Below are positions 1 to 8,673 of a DNA stretch of 64,000 nucleotides, piece after piece. This stretch comes from CAWHNT01 sp963830775 (lineage in GTDB: Bacteria; Pseudomonadota; Alphaproteobacteria; Geminicoccales; Geminicoccaceae): contig CAWHNT010000011.1 of the NCBI GenBank assembly GCA_963830775.1, forward strand, positions 62,001-126,000, read 5' to 3'. A model generated the notes under the pieces. The model did no database searches and was not told the origin of the DNA. It saw only the letters and a list, made by a program, of their open reading frames with translations. Within the stretch, counting starts at the first letter, position 1. Each line of letters opens with the position of its first letter. A program made the position numbers and the translations under genes.

Positions 1-379
1 CCGAGATCCGAGGACTGGGAGCCCTTCAAGGGCGAATGGCGAAGCGCCATGGCTGCCGCAGCCAAGGCCAGAGGTGCCAGCTTCGGGTCGCAGGACGGCC
101 CGCCGCACTCCGGCCTCGGAGCCCGGCACGCTGGTGGTCGTCGACGTCAAGGACTACCGCTACCTGAGTTCGGGTGCCCGGATCGGCTTCGGGGTGATGA
201 CCGGCAACGCCTATGTCGATGCCAATGTCAGGTTCATGGATCTCCAGAGCGGCGCTCCCTGGGGTGGGCGCATGTACAACACCTCGTCCACGGCGTGGCA
301 GGGCATCTTCGCCGCCATGACGGCCAAGCAGGTGCGGGCCCTCAGCGATCAGATCGTGGCCGAGATCAACCCGCGCTGA
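1..379 (+). CDS. DUF4410-like secreted protein, 5' partial, frameshifted
   Basis: The reading frame is open from the left edge, so the start codon lies outside the window. Frame 1 reads a plausible acidic/Lys-rich segment over about the first 30 codons. The coherent protein then continues in frame 2 from about position 120, with 'GTLVVVDVKDYRYL' and later 'GNAYVDANVRFMDLQSG', ending at TGA 377-379. One single-base indel at about 95-120 is therefore implied. The C-terminal half, with alternating beta strands and a 'tG' turn before a final helix, resembles DUF4410-type small exported proteins, but this is recognition by eye and weak. It sits 8 bp upstream of the halogenase-like gene on the same strand, so cotranscription is likely. 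Confidence 0.4.
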   Translation, partial: RDPRTGSPSRANGEAPWLPQPRPEVPASGRRTARRTPASEPGTLVVVDVKDYRYLSSGARIGFGVMTGNAYVDANVRFMDLQSGAPWGGRMYNTSSTAWQGIFAAMTAKQVRALSDQIVAEINPR

Positions 380-387
380 GCACATCA

Positions 388-1713
388 ATGACCGACGGCA
401 GGCCTCTTCCGATGCAGCCCAACTCCCAAGCGCAGCCCTGCGACGTGCTCGTGATCGGCGGCGGGCCCGCGGCTCCACCGCGGCCGCCCTGCTGGCCGAG
501 CGCGGGCGCAAGGTGGTGATGCTGGAGAAGGAGACGCATCCGCGCTTCCACATCGGCGAATCGCTCCTGCCGCAGAACCTGGCCCTGTTCGAGCGGCTGG
601 GCGTCCTGGACGAGGTGGCGCGGATCGGCGTCTACAAGCCGGGTGCGGAGTTCGTCTCCGACCGGCATGGCGGCAAGAGCGTCGCCTTCGAGTTCGCCGA
701 AGGGGCTCGATCCCGCCTACACCTACAGCTTCCACGTCCGCCGCTCGGAGTTCGACGAGCTCCTGTTCCGCAACGCGCAGAAGCGCGGGGTGGAGGCGCA
801 CGAGGGCGTGCGGGTCACGGGCGTGGAGCTCGACACCGCCAGCGGCTCGCGCGTCCATGCCATCGATGCGCAGGGTGCGGCCCGGACCTGGCAGGCCCGG
901 TTCGTCGTCGACGCCTCGGGCCGGGACACCTACCTCGCCGGCAAGCTCGGCACGAAGGCCGCCAACAAGAACAACAACACGGCCGCCCTCTTCGCCCATT
1001 TCCGCGGCGTGGCCCCCTTGCGCGAGCCGGACGTCGGCAATATCGGCATCCACCTCTTCGACGAGGGCTGGTTCTGGGCCATCCCCCTGCGCGACGGGGT
1101 CACCAGCGTCGGCGTCGTCAGCCACGCCGCCTTCTTCAAGGGCCGCGGCAAGACCAGCCTCGAGGACTTCCTGGAGACCACGATCCAGCGCTGCGCCAGC
1201 CTGGCGAAGCGGATGGAGGGAGCGGAGCGGGTCTCGCCCGTGACCGCCACCGGCAACTACTCCTACCAGGCCCGCTCCATGGCCGGCGACGGCTACATCC
1301 TGGTCGGCGACGCCTTCGCCTTCATCGACCCGGTCTTCTCCAGCGGCGTGCATCTCGCCATGTCGAGTGCCGCCCTGGGTGCCGAGGCGGTCGACGCCTG
1401 GCTCGACGACCCGGCCCTGGCGCGGGAGCCGCTGAAGCGCTTCGACACGAGCGTCCGCCGCTCGCTCGAAGCCTTCTCCTGGCTGATCTACCGGATCAAC
1501 ACGCCCGTCCTGCGCGACATGTTCATGCAGCCGCGCAACCGCTTCCGCATGCGCGACGGCTTGGTCAGCCTGCTCGCCGGCAACACCCAGGGCGGTCTCA
1601 AGCGCCTACTGCCGGTGCTGGCCTTCAAGGGCGCCTACCACACGCTGAGCATCGCCTACCGCTTCGGCTACCGCCTCCAGGAGAACGGCCTCGCCCGCGC
1701 CGGCAACGGTTGA
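388..1713 (+). CDS. FAD-dependent oxidoreductase, tryptophan-halogenase-like, two frameshifts
   Basis: Flavoprotein of the FAD-dependent halogenase/monooxygenase family, about 440 residues when the shifts are repaired. The N-terminus has the dinucleotide fold 'VLVIGGGPA', followed by 'FHIGESLLPQNLALFERLG', a hallmark of this family. A central 'WFWAIPL' fits the WxWxIP signature of flavin-dependent halogenases. The late 'GDAFAFIDPVFSSGVHLAM' is the second FAD contact. Coding passes through frame 1, frame 3 (about 470-700) and back to frame 1. The first switch lacks a G in 'gcggctcc' and the second has an extra G in 'gaaggggctc', both typical homopolymer errors. Whether it halogenates cannot be told: relatives include non-halogenating reductases of lipid and polyene pathways. 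The methyltransferase follows 35 bp downstream. Confidence 0.8.
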
Positions 1714-1748
1714 ACTGTTGCCGGAACCTGCTCCATTCGACCGCGGAG

Positions 1749-2427
1749 ATGGTGTCAGCACTCCCTGATAACCCACAGGCCCAGCTCTCCGAGCTGCGGG
1801 CGCGGGTCGAGGCGCGCTACCGCTCGTGCGGGCGCTTCGCCCGTGGCTACGTGCACTGGAAGCTGCGGCTCGATCCGATCCTGCCCGTCGTGCTGGCGTT
1901 GGCCCAGCGGGAGCGGTTCGGCAGCGTGGTCGATCTCGGCTGCGGCCGTGGCCAGCTCGGCGTGGCCCTGATCGAGGCGGGGCTCGTGGAGAGGCTCACC
2001 GGCCTCGACTGGGACGAGCGGCTCCTCGCCGAGGCCCGCACGGCAGCGGGACCGCGCGGCACCTTCCTCCAGGCCGACCTGCGCACGGCCGCGCGTGCCG
2101 GAAGCCGACACCGCCCTCCTCATCGACATCCTCTATCTGATGCCGGCCGAGGCCCAGCTCGGGCTCCTGCGCCGGGCCGCGGCCGCAGCACGGGAGCGGC
2201 TGATCGTGCGCGTGTTCGACCCCGACCGGGGCTGGCGCAGCATGGTCGGCTGGCTGTCCGAGGGCGGGATTTGGCTGGCCGGGCTCTACCGCCGCTCGCA
2301 GGTCCGGCCGCTGCCGCTCGCCACCGTCCGGGCGACGCTCGAGGACGCCGGCTTCACCACCACCGTCGAGCCCTGCTGGGGTGTCATGCCGCTGCCGAAC
2401 GTCCTCGTCGTGGCCCGGCGCCGATGA
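1749..2427 (+). CDS. class I SAM-dependent methyltransferase, one frameshift
   Basis: Small methyltransferase of about 225 residues. Motif I is clear ('VVDLGCGRGQLGVAL'), followed by an acidic strand end ('LTGLDWDERLL') and a motif near 'FLQADLRTA' that binds the SAM adenine region. After about 2090 the frame moves by one base to 'EADTALLIDILYLMPAEAQ', the usual motif IV/post-I helix, and the protein ends in 'NVLVVARRR'. The insertion lies in 'gccgcgcgtgccg'. The stop overlaps the next start as ATGA (2424-2427), so it is translationally coupled to the MipA/OmpV gene. The substrate is unknown; an O-methyl transfer to the product of the neighbouring flavoenzyme is an inference from context only. 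Confidence 0.7.
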
Positions 2428-3275
2428 GCCGTGCCGTGCGGGCCGTGGTGGCCCTGCTGCTGGCCGCGGCCGTCACGCCGGTGGCAGCCGCGGAGACCGA
2501 GCGCCCCCTGCTCGAGCTCGGCCTCGCCGGCGCCGCCGGCTGGTTCCCGGACTACCCGGCGGCCGGCCAGAACCACTGGCAGGGCATCGTGCTCCCCTTC
2601 GTCACCTATCGCGGCGAGATCCTGCGCGCCGACGAGACGGGCGTGCGCGGCCGCTTCCTGCGCGGCGACCGGGTCCAGCTCGACGTCAGCCTGGGCGGCG
2701 CCCTGCCGGCCGATTCCGACGACAACAACGCCCGCGAGGATATGCCGGACCTCGACCTCATGGGCGAGATCGGCCCCAACCTGCGTCTGATCCTGCTGCA
2801 CGACGAGGGTGTCAGCCGGCTCGACCTCGACCTGTCCCTGCGCGCCGCCTTCACAACGGACTTCTCGGACATCGTCTACGAGGGCGTCGTCCTCGCCCCC
2901 GAGCTGGCCTGGAAGCGCCTGGACCTGCTGGTACCCGGCAGCCGCCTGCGCATGGGCATCGGCCCGCTCTTCGGCAGCGACCGCTACATGGACTATTTCT
3001 ACGAGGTCGAGCCCCGCTTCGCGCGCCCCGGCCGGCCCGAGTACGACGCCGAGGCCGGCTATCTCGGCACCCGCCTCCAGGGCTCCTGGAACGTGCCCGT
3101 GACGGACCGCTTCTCCTTCGTCGGCGGCGGCCGCCTCGAAGGCTTCTGGGGTGCCCGCAACGACGACAGCCCCCTGTTCAAGGAGGACGTGAACGTCTCC
3201 GTCGTCGGCGGGTTCTCCTATTCCTTCTACCAGTCGGCCGCGCGGACGAGGGTCACCTACGACCCGCTGGACTGA
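2424..3275 (+). CDS. MipA/OmpV family outer membrane protein
   Basis: A 283-residue protein with a clear Sec signal peptide (residues 1-24, hydrophobic 'AVVALLLAAAVTPVAAAE'). The mature part consists of alternating amphipathic beta strands with the MipA/OmpV pattern: an early 'GWFPDYPAAGQNHWQGIVLPF' region and a C-terminal strand 'SVVGGFSYSFYQSAART' before a short tail. The family forms small outer-membrane barrels, some scaffolding peptidoglycan enzymes and others of unknown function. The ATGA overlap with the methyltransferase stop makes this the last gene of the visible operon. An outer-membrane protein at the end of a flavoenzyme/methyltransferase operon would fit export or insertion of a lipid-like product, but that is inference. 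Confidence 0.8.
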   Translation: MSRAVRAVVALLLAAAVTPVAAAETERPLLELGLAGAAGWFPDYPAAGQNHWQGIVLPFVTYRGEILRADETGVRGRFLRGDRVQLDVSLGGALPADSDDNNAREDMPDLDLMGEIGPNLRLILLHDEGVSRLDLDLSLRAAFTTDFSDIVYEGVVLAPELAWKRLDLLVPGSRLRMGIGPLFGSDRYMDYFYEVEPRFARPGRPEYDAEAGYLGTRLQGSWNVPVTDRFSFVGGGRLEGFWGARNDDSPLFKEDVNVSVVGGFSYSFYQSAARTRVTYDPLD

Positions 3276-3330
3276 TCTCGCCTGCCGAGGATGCTGGAAC
3301 GGCTTCCTGCCACCCAAAGGACCGATCGCT

Positions 3331-3585
3331 TCACGGTTCCGTTCGCACGGTCTCGATGATCTCGCGTGCCTCGCGCGAGACATCCTCATGGGGCACGACG
3401 CGGCCGGCACGCACGTCGGCCCGGCCACGCTCGACTTTCTTGGTGACCGCCAGCTCACGCTCGCCATAGTCGGCGACAGCCTCGGCCACGAGAAGGCTGC
3501 GCGTCCAGCTGGTCCGTCCAGGCAACGCACCGAGCCGGTCCTTAAAAGGAGCGGAGTTCCTCTGTCGGCTCATCACCCTATCCAT
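3331..3585 (-). CDS. ribbon-helix-helix antitoxin-like protein, orphan
   Basis: An 84-residue protein, or 80 if the ATG at 3573 after a weak AGGG is used. The N-terminal half matches the CopG/ParD-type ribbon-helix-helix pattern 'RLGALPGRTSWTRSLLVAEAV'. It is followed by the acidic/basic linker and 'ADVRAGRVVPHEDVSRE', which in ParD/RelB antitoxins wraps the toxin. No RelE/ParE-like toxin ORF follows within the 55 bp before the end of the MipA gene on the opposite strand, so it appears to be an orphan antitoxin. The role would be DNA binding and toxin neutralisation in the cytoplasm. Several positions of the helix-turn region look eroded, so a decaying gene is possible. Confidence 0.55.
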   Translation of the reverse strand: MDRVMSRQRNSAPFKDRLGALPGRTSWTRSLLVAEAVADYGERELAVTKKVERGRADVRAGRVVPHEDVSREAREIIETVRTEP

Positions 3586-3711
3586 ACAGCGTGGCTGATC
3601 CGTAGCCCGATGCGCGCCTAAGCGGAACGACGTTGTGCGACATCAACCAACAAGATAAAAACGTTCCACTGCCCACAGTTTCGGCAGCTTCATGCATCTC
3701 ATCATCGCTCT

Positions 3712-3743
3712 ACGGCCACGGCGACCACCGTGGCCGTCCTTTT
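3712..3743 (+). terminator. rho-independent terminator-like hairpin
   Basis: A perfect 10-bp stem, acggccacgg (3712-3721) with ccgtggccgt (3728-3737), a 6-nt loop cgacca, then cctttta. The T tract is on the plus strand although both neighbouring genes are on the minus strand. It could end read-through from the 1-3275 operon or a short unannotated transcript. Confidence 0.6.
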
Positions 3744-3875
3744 ATACTGGCATTTGCGCAACAGTGTTGCCGCATTGCGGCCACAGCGTCGATCCCTTGC
3801 GAGCAATGTGGTGCCCTGCTCGGGCTAGGTTCACGTGCATCGCCGGCAGCTCGGCGATCTACACAGCCTGTGCTC

Positions 3876-3909
3876 GGCCACGGCGTGCGCGCCGTGGCCA
3901 CTTCTTTCT
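3876..3909 (+). terminator. second hairpin with T-rich tail
   Basis: A perfect 10-bp stem, ggccacggcg (3876-3885) with cgccgtggcc (3890-3899), loop tgcg, then acttctttct. It lies just past the stop of the minus-strand binding-protein gene and could also act as that gene's 3' stem-loop, but on that strand no U-run follows. Confidence 0.5.
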
Positions 3910-3913
3910 CCGC

Positions 3914-5452
3914 TCAGGCCTCGAGCCAGCAGCGCTCCGCCGCCCGCAGGCCCGAGAGCTCCCACACCGGCGAGGGCGTGAAGCCGCGCACGTCGGCACT
4001 CAGCGCGTCGACGAAGTCGGCGAACATCGGGATCAGGTTGCCGCCGTCCTCGTGGATCATGCGCTGCATCTCCCAGTAGAGCGGGCGCCGCTTCTCCGGG
4101 TCGAGCAGGCCGCGTGCCTCGGCCAGCAGCTTGTCGAACTCGGGCCGCTTCCAGAAGGTGTCGTTCCAGCCTGCGTCCGACTTGTAGGCGGTCGACAGCA
4201 TCATGTCGGCCGTGGGCCGGCCGCCCCAGTAGGACATGCTGAACGGCAGCTTCATCCAGACATTGTCCCAGTAGCCGTCGGCGGCATCGCGCCGGATCAC
4301 GAGCTCGATGCCGGCGGCCGCCGCCTGCTGCTGGAAGAGCTGGGCCGTGTCGGGCGCCTCCGTGAACGCGGCTTCCGAGGTGTGCAGGTCGATGGTGAAG
4401 CTCTCCATCCCGGCCTGCTTCAGGTAGAACTTGGCCTTCTCCGGGTCGTAGTGCCGGATCGGCAGCTCCTTGTTGAAGAACGGGTCGTGCTCGGGGATCG
4501 GATGGTCGTTCCCGATCTTCCCATAGCCGCGCAGGATGGTGTTCAGCACGGCCTCGCGGTCGATGCTGTGCTTGATCGCGAGCCGCAGGTTGTTGTCGTC
4601 GAGCGGCGGGCGGTCGCACAGCATCAGGAAGGTGAAGTGCTGGCCGCCGGACGAGCGCACGATCTGGACCGTGGGGCTGCGCTTCAGGAGGTCCACCGTC
4701 TTGCGGTCGACCCGGTTCATGATGTGGATCTGGCCCGAGATCAGGGCGTTGAGCCGGGCCGTGCCGTCGTTGATGACCGTGACCTCGAACCGGTCGACAT
4801 GACCGCGGCCCTGCTTCCAGTAGTTCGGGTTGCGGTTGCCCGAGACACGCACGCCCGGCTCCCACTGGTCGAGCGTGAAGGCGCCGGTGCCGACCGGCCT
4901 CGTCCAGTCGGTCCAGCCGTCCGGCACGATCATCAGGTGGTAGTCGGAGAGGATGTAGGGCAGGTCGGCGTTGGGCTCGTTCAGCGTGATCAGGACCTCG
5001 TGCGGACCGGTGGCCTTCACGTCCTTGATGCCGCCGATGATGCCCTTGGCACCCGACTTGGTCTCGCCCCGGTGCAGGTTCAGGGAATAGACGACGTCGC
5101 CCGCATCCAGCGCCTTGCCGTTGTGGAAGGTGACACCCTGGCGGATGGCGAAGACCCACTCGACCGCACCCGGCCGCGCCTCCCAGCGCTCGGCAAGCTC
5201 GGGCGTGGCGGTGCCGTCATCGGCGATCTCGACCAGGAGGTTGAAGAGCGCGTAGCCGGTGAAGCCCGGGACCCAGTCGGTGAAGGTCCGGGGATCGAGG
5301 CTGTCGGTGGAGCTGCCGCCCGACATGCCGAGCTTCAGCACTCCGCCGCGCTTGGGCTCCTGGGCCCGAAGGTCGGGGGCCCGGAGTGCTGCGGCCCCCA
5401 GGCCCAGCGCCCCGGCCCGCCCCATCAACCCACGCCGCGAGATGCCCCGCAT
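3914..5452 (-). CDS. ABC transporter substrate-binding protein, family 5 (peptide/nickel type)
   Basis: A 512-residue periplasmic solute-binding protein of the DppA/OppA/NikA class. The N-terminus carries a twin-arginine-like signal ('SRRGLMGRAGALGLGAAAL', cleavage probably near residue 30 after 'LRA'). Family features follow in order: 'LDPRTFTDWVPGFTG', 'LAERWEA', 'FHNGKALDAGDVVYSL', 'PVGTGAFTLDQWEPGVRV' and 'LRLAIKHSIDREAVLN'. Length is normal. No permease or ATPase genes lie beside it, so it is either an orphan binding protein or its partners are elsewhere. The ligand cannot be told from sequence; peptides, opines and oligosaccharides all occur in this class. Confidence 0.9.
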   Translation of the reverse strand: MRGISRRGLMGRAGALGLGAAALRAPDLRAQEPKRGGVLKLGMSGGSSTDSLDPRTFTDWVPGFTGYALFNLLVEIADDGTATPELAERWEARPGAVEWVFAIRQGVTFHNGKALDAGDVVYSLNLHRGETKSGAKGIIGGIKDVKATGPHEVLITLNEPNADLPYILSDYHLMIVPDGWTDWTRPVGTGAFTLDQWEPGVRVSGNRNPNYWKQGRGHVDRFEVTVINDGTARLNALISGQIHIMNRVDRKTVDLLKRSPTVQIVRSSGGQHFTFLMLCDRPPLDDNNLRLAIKHSIDREAVLNTILRGYGKIGNDHPIPEHDPFFNKELPIRHYDPEKAKFYLKQAGMESFTIDLHTSEAAFTEAPDTAQLFQQQAAAAGIELVIRRDAADGYWDNVWMKLPFSMSYWGGRPTADMMLSTAYKSDAGWNDTFWKRPEFDKLLAEARGLLDPEKRRPLYWEMQRMIHEDGGNLIPMFADFVDALSADVRGFTPSPVWELSGLRAAERCWLEA

Positions 5453-5528
5453 CGGCTTCCTCCCGTTGCCGCCGGTCCCGGCACCGCCGCCCGGGAGCTG
5501 AGCCCGCGGGCAGCGGCGTCAGCACAGC

Positions 5529-6014
5529 TCAGAGTGCCGCCAGGATCCGGTCGGCGCCGCTGACCTCCATCATGCCGGGTGCTTCCTCGACCGCCACCGA
5601 CTTCACCACGCCGTCCTCGACCAGCATCGAGTAGCGCTTGCTGCGGGTGCCGAGGCCGAAGCCCGAGCCGTCGAAGTCCATGCCGACGGCCTTGGTGAAG
5701 GTGGCGTTGCCGTCCGACAGCATCAGGATCTTGTCCCCGACCCCGCCGGCCTTGCCCCACGCGTCGAGCACGAAGGCGTCGTTCACCGACACGCAGGCCA
5801 CCGTGTCGATGCCCTTGCCGCGGAGCGCCTCGTGGTGCTCCAGGTAGCTCGGCAGGTGCTTGGCGTGGCAGGTGGGGGTGAAGGCACCCGGCACCGCGAA
5901 CAGCACCACCCTCTTGCCGCCGAAGAGCTCCTTGGTCGTCATGTCCTTGAGGCCGTCCGGCGTGCGCACCTTGAAGGTGGCGTCCGGGAGCCGCTCGCCT
6001 GCCGCGATCGCCAT
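5529..6014 (-). CDS. peroxiredoxin, Prx5/hybrid-Prx type
   Basis: A 161-residue thiol peroxidase that reduces hydrogen peroxide or alkyl hydroperoxides, probably with glutathione/glutaredoxin as donor in this subfamily. The peroxidatic cysteine sits in 'VPGAFTPTCHAKHLPSY' (Cys49), the diagnostic Prx5 active site, and 'ILMLSDGNATFTKAVG' is the conserved dimer-side loop. The start at 6014 is chosen because GGAGG lies 7 bp upstream and the longer upstream reading is low-complexity Arg/Ala. The gene reads away from yqgE, so the two share a divergent region at 6015-6190. It is probably cytoplasmic, since no signal peptide is present. Confidence 0.92.
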   Translation of the reverse strand: MAIAAGERLPDATFKVRTPDGLKDMTTKELFGGKRVVLFAVPGAFTPTCHAKHLPSYLEHHEALRGKGIDTVACVSVNDAFVLDAWGKAGGVGDKILMLSDGNATFTKAVGMDFDGSGFGLGTRSKRYSMLVEDGVVKSVAVEEAPGMMEVSGADRILAAL

Positions 6015-6190
6015 CTCGGTTCCTCCGTCTCCACGTCCCGCAGCCCGGCCCGAGGCCGCGCCGACCCGCGCGAGTCCCGCCGGGCGGGCGTTAGATGGCA
6101 CCGGCCGCCTGGCACAGCAACCGGGCACCGGATGGACCGTCATCGTCGCTCGCCCTTGTTGGCCGCGACCGCCCAGAATATGTCTAGCGC

Positions 6191-6763
6191 ATGGCTGGGA
6201 TCGCGAGCACCGAACACCTCACCGGCATGCTTCTGGTAGCCATGCCGAACATGTCCGACCCGCGCTTCGCGCGCAGCGTCATCTATCTCTGCGCCCACTC
6301 GGCCGAGGGGGCGATGGGCCTGATCGTCAACCAGCTGGCCGACAATGTCGACTTCCCGTCGGTGATCGACCAGCTGGGCATCCAGCCCACCCCCACCTGC
6401 GAGGACACGCCGGTCCATGTCGGCGGCCCGGTCGAATCCAGCCGCGGCTTCGTCCTCCACTCGCCCGACTACGTGCTCGAATCCACGCTCGTCATCGACA
6501 AGGACTTCGCGCTCACCGCCACGGTCGACGTGCTGCGCGCCATCGCCGACGGCAAGGGCCCGCGCCGCCGCGTCCTGGCCCTGGGCTATGCCGGCTGGGG
6601 TGCCGGCCAGCTCGACGCCGAGATCCAGGCCAACGGCTGGCTCCTGGCCCCGGCCGACGCCGACATCGTCTTCGGCCGCGACAACACCGCCAAATGGGAC
6701 ATGGCGCTGCACAAGATCCGGGTGGATCCCCGGCTGCTGTCCACGGTGGCGGGGCACGCGTAG
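6191..6763 (+). CDS. yqgE: YqgE/AlgH family protein (UPF0301)
   Basis: A 190-residue protein with the complete YqgE/AlgH pattern: 'LTGMLLVAMPNMSDPRFARS', 'AMGLIVNQLADNV', 'PVHVGGPVESSRGFVLHS', 'VLALGYAGWGAGQLDAEI' and 'ANGWLLAPADADIVF'. The family is small, cytoplasmic and widespread in Proteobacteria. A structural alpha/beta fold is known but no enzyme activity is established; AlgH was linked to alginate regulation in Pseudomonas. Length is typical. It stands alone between the divergent peroxiredoxin gene and a 317-bp gap. Confidence 0.95.
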   Translation: MAGIASTEHLTGMLLVAMPNMSDPRFARSVIYLCAHSAEGAMGLIVNQLADNVDFPSVIDQLGIQPTPTCEDTPVHVGGPVESSRGFVLHSPDYVLESTLVIDKDFALTATVDVLRAIADGKGPRRRVLALGYAGWGAGQLDAEIQANGWLLAPADADIVFGRDNTAKWDMALHKIRVDPRLLSTVAGHA

Positions 6764-7080
6764 CGTACCGGTGGCCTAAAATGGCAGATCATGGCCAGCT
6801 GGAACGGGATAGGTGGCCCACTGCAGTGCCTGCCTGTTAGGCGTACGGCGTCTAGCCGCCCTTTCGTACTGGTGCGCGGTAGCTCAGCCGCCACCCCTCA
6901 CTCATCCGTAGCACGTCCTCAGTCCGCGCCGCATCGGTTCGCTGCCGCCGATTCCAGCGGAACGAGTACTCTCGCAGTACCGATGCAGATACTGCTTGCT
7001 CACGTGGCGGAACGAGCCGTAGACGGCCCTCTCGAGCAGCCAGAAGTAAAGTATTCTACCACGCCCGTAGGGGCAGGACG
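6764..7080. other. intergenic gap, nothing recognised
   Basis: Between yqgE (plus) and the 3' end of cobA (minus). I see no conserved reading frame, tRNA or strong hairpin in these 317 bp. The composition is slightly less GC-rich than its surroundings. Confidence 0.5.
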
Positions 7081-7843
7081 TCAACCTCCCGTTTGCTCCA
7101 CCGCAGCCCGCTCCAGCGCCGTCACCACATCGCCGATGATCAGCAGCGCCGGCCCGCGCAGGCGACTGGCGGCAACCTTGTCCGGCAGGTCGGCCAGCGT
7201 GCCGCGGATGACGCGCTGGCCGGGCAGGGTGCCGTTCTCGATCATCGCGGCGGGCGTGGCGCTGGCGAGGCCGTTCTCGGTGAGGCGGGCGCACAAGGCC
7301 GGGAAGCGCGTTGTGGCCCATGTAGAAGACCAGCGTCTGGCGCGGGCGGCACAGGGCCTGCCAGTCGAGGTCGGGCTCGCCGTCCTTGGCGTGGCCGGTG
7401 GCGAGGATCAGGGTCTGGGCGTGGTCGCGGTGGGTGAGGGGGATGGCGGCAGCGGCAGCACAGCCGGCAGCCGCGGTGACGCCGGGGACCACCTCGAAGG
7501 GGACGCCGTGCGTGGCCAGCGCCTCCAGCTCCTCGCCGGCACGGCCGAAGATCATCGGGTCGCCGCCCTTGAGGCGGACGACGCGCTGGCCGGCCCAGGC
7601 GCGCTCGACCAGGAGGCGGTTGATCTCGTACTGGCGCATGAAGTGGTGGTCCCGCCGCTTGCCGGCGAAGATCAGCTCGGCTTCCGGGCGGGCGAGGTCG
7701 AGGAGGGCGGGGTTGACCAGGCTGTCGTAGAGGATGACCTCCGCCGCCTCGATCAGCCGAGCCCCTTTGCGGGTGATCAGCTCGGGATCGCCGGGGCCCG
7801 CACCCACGAGGTGGACCATGCCCGGGCAGCGGCCTTGCGCCAT
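7081..7843 (-). CDS. cobA: uroporphyrinogen-III C-methyltransferase, one frameshift
   Basis: SUMT converts uroporphyrinogen III to precorrin-2 using two SAM molecules, the branch point to cobalamin and siroheme. It carries 'HLVGAGPGDPELIT' near the N-terminus, 'RLKGGDPMIFGRAGEE' and 'GVTAAAGCAAAAAIPLTHRD', all diagnostic of the SUMT/CobA family. The frame changes at about 7300-7310 after 'LVFYMGHNALP', and the expected C-terminal 'ARLTENGLA' and 'RVIRGTLADLP' continue to a TGA at 7081. An extra C in 'cttcccggcc' explains it. About 253 residues when repaired, the usual single-domain length. It starts 4 bp after the cobS stop, so the two form a cobS-cobA operon. Confidence 0.9.
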
Positions 7844-7847
7844 CGGC

Positions 7848-8615
7848 TCAGGCCCGGGCCAGGATGGTGAGGAGGAAGGCGATCTCCGCGAGCTGCTGCA
7901 CGGCCCCCAGCGTGTCGCCGGTGCAGCCGCCGAGGCGCCGGCCCAGCATGCCGGCCACGATCAGGCCGACCAGGGCTGCCGCCAGGAGGCCGCTGGCGGC
8001 CAGATGGACGGGAAGGAGCAGGAACGCCAGTGCCGTGGCCAGGAGTGCTGCCGCCACCACCCGTTCCGGCTCCGGCCGGCCGGCCTCGGCCATGAGGCCG
8101 GTGGCCCGGGCGCTGGGCTGGAGCAGCATGACGGCCGGCATCATCGCCCGCGAGGCGGCACCGGCCGCGATCAGGAGCGACGCCACCAGCCCCGGCTCCC
8201 AGTGCGAGCCCACGGCCGTCACCCGGGCCAGCAGGACCAGCACCAGCGCTATCGTGCCATAGCTGCCGATCCGGCTGTCGCGCATGATCTCCAGCGCCCG
8301 CTCGCGGTCGGCCCCGGCGCCCAGCCCGTCGGCCGTGTCGGCGAGCCCGTCCTCGTGCAGGGCGCCGGTGACCAGCACCATCACGGCCGTGGCGATGATC
8401 GCGGACGGCATGCTGGGCAGCCCCAGCCGGTGCCCGAACCAGAAGCCGAGCGAGCCCAGGAGGCCGACCAGGGCACCCACCAGCGGAAAGGCATAGACGG
8501 CGGACGCGAGGTCGCGCATCGCCAGCGGCCCCTCGACCCGCACCGGCAGCCGGGTCAGGAAGATGGTGGCGACCTTCAGGTCCTGCAGGACCAGAGCCGG
8601 CCCGCTCGTGGACAA
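7848..8615 (-). CDS. cobS: adenosylcobinamide-GDP ribazoletransferase
   Basis: Integral inner-membrane enzyme joining adenosylcobinamide-GDP with alpha-ribazole in the last steps of cobalamin synthesis. The family signature 'GALHEDGLADTADGLGAG' is followed by 'ALEIMRDSRIGSYGTIALVL', which carries the metal-binding acidic residues. The N-terminal 'LKVATIFLTRLPV' is also typical. Five to seven hydrophobic segments are visible. No ATG fits the homologous N-terminus; the TTG at 8615 gives about 255 residues, the normal length, whereas a longer upstream reading starts in low-quality Ser/Arg sequence overlapping cobT. It is divergent from cobT with only about 58 bp between starts, and coupled to cobA downstream. 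Confidence 0.9.
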   Translation of the reverse strand: MSTSGPALVLQDLKVATIFLTRLPVRVEGPLAMRDLASAVYAFPLVGALVGLLGSLGFWFGHRLGLPSMPSAIIATAVMVLVTGALHEDGLADTADGLGAGADRERALEIMRDSRIGSYGTIALVLVLLARVTAVGSHWEPGLVASLLIAAGAASRAMMPAVMLLQPSARATGLMAEAGRPEPERVVAAALLATALAFLLLPVHLAASGLLAAALVGLIVAGMLGRRLGGCTGDTLGAVQQLAEIAFLLTILARA

Positions 8616-8673
8616 GGCACACTCCAAGCTGCCAACCTGGGCCGATATAGGCGCCGCGGACCGGGAGGGGCAG

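Larger units (their letters stand above)
3586..3913. other. intergenic region with two plus-strand terminator-like hairpins
   Basis: There is no convincing gene in this 328-bp gap between two minus-strand genes. It holds two GC-rich perfect hairpins that share a ggccacgg/ccgtggcc core (listed separately), both with their T-rich side on the plus strand. A weak promoter-like arrangement (ttgtgc, 15 bp, gataaa) lies at about 3634-3660 ahead of the first hairpin. Confidence 0.5.

Noticed and set aside
513..3275. One 920-codon plus-strand frame read as a single giant protein
   Set aside because: It strings together part of the halogenase-like gene, an out-of-frame stretch, part of the methyltransferase and the MipA/OmpV gene. 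Conserved blocks lie in three frames and the individual genes have their own starts and stops.
8616..8673. Cobalamin riboswitch between cobS and cobT
   Set aside because: The gap is only 58 bp and no B12-box-like sequence or suitable fold is visible.
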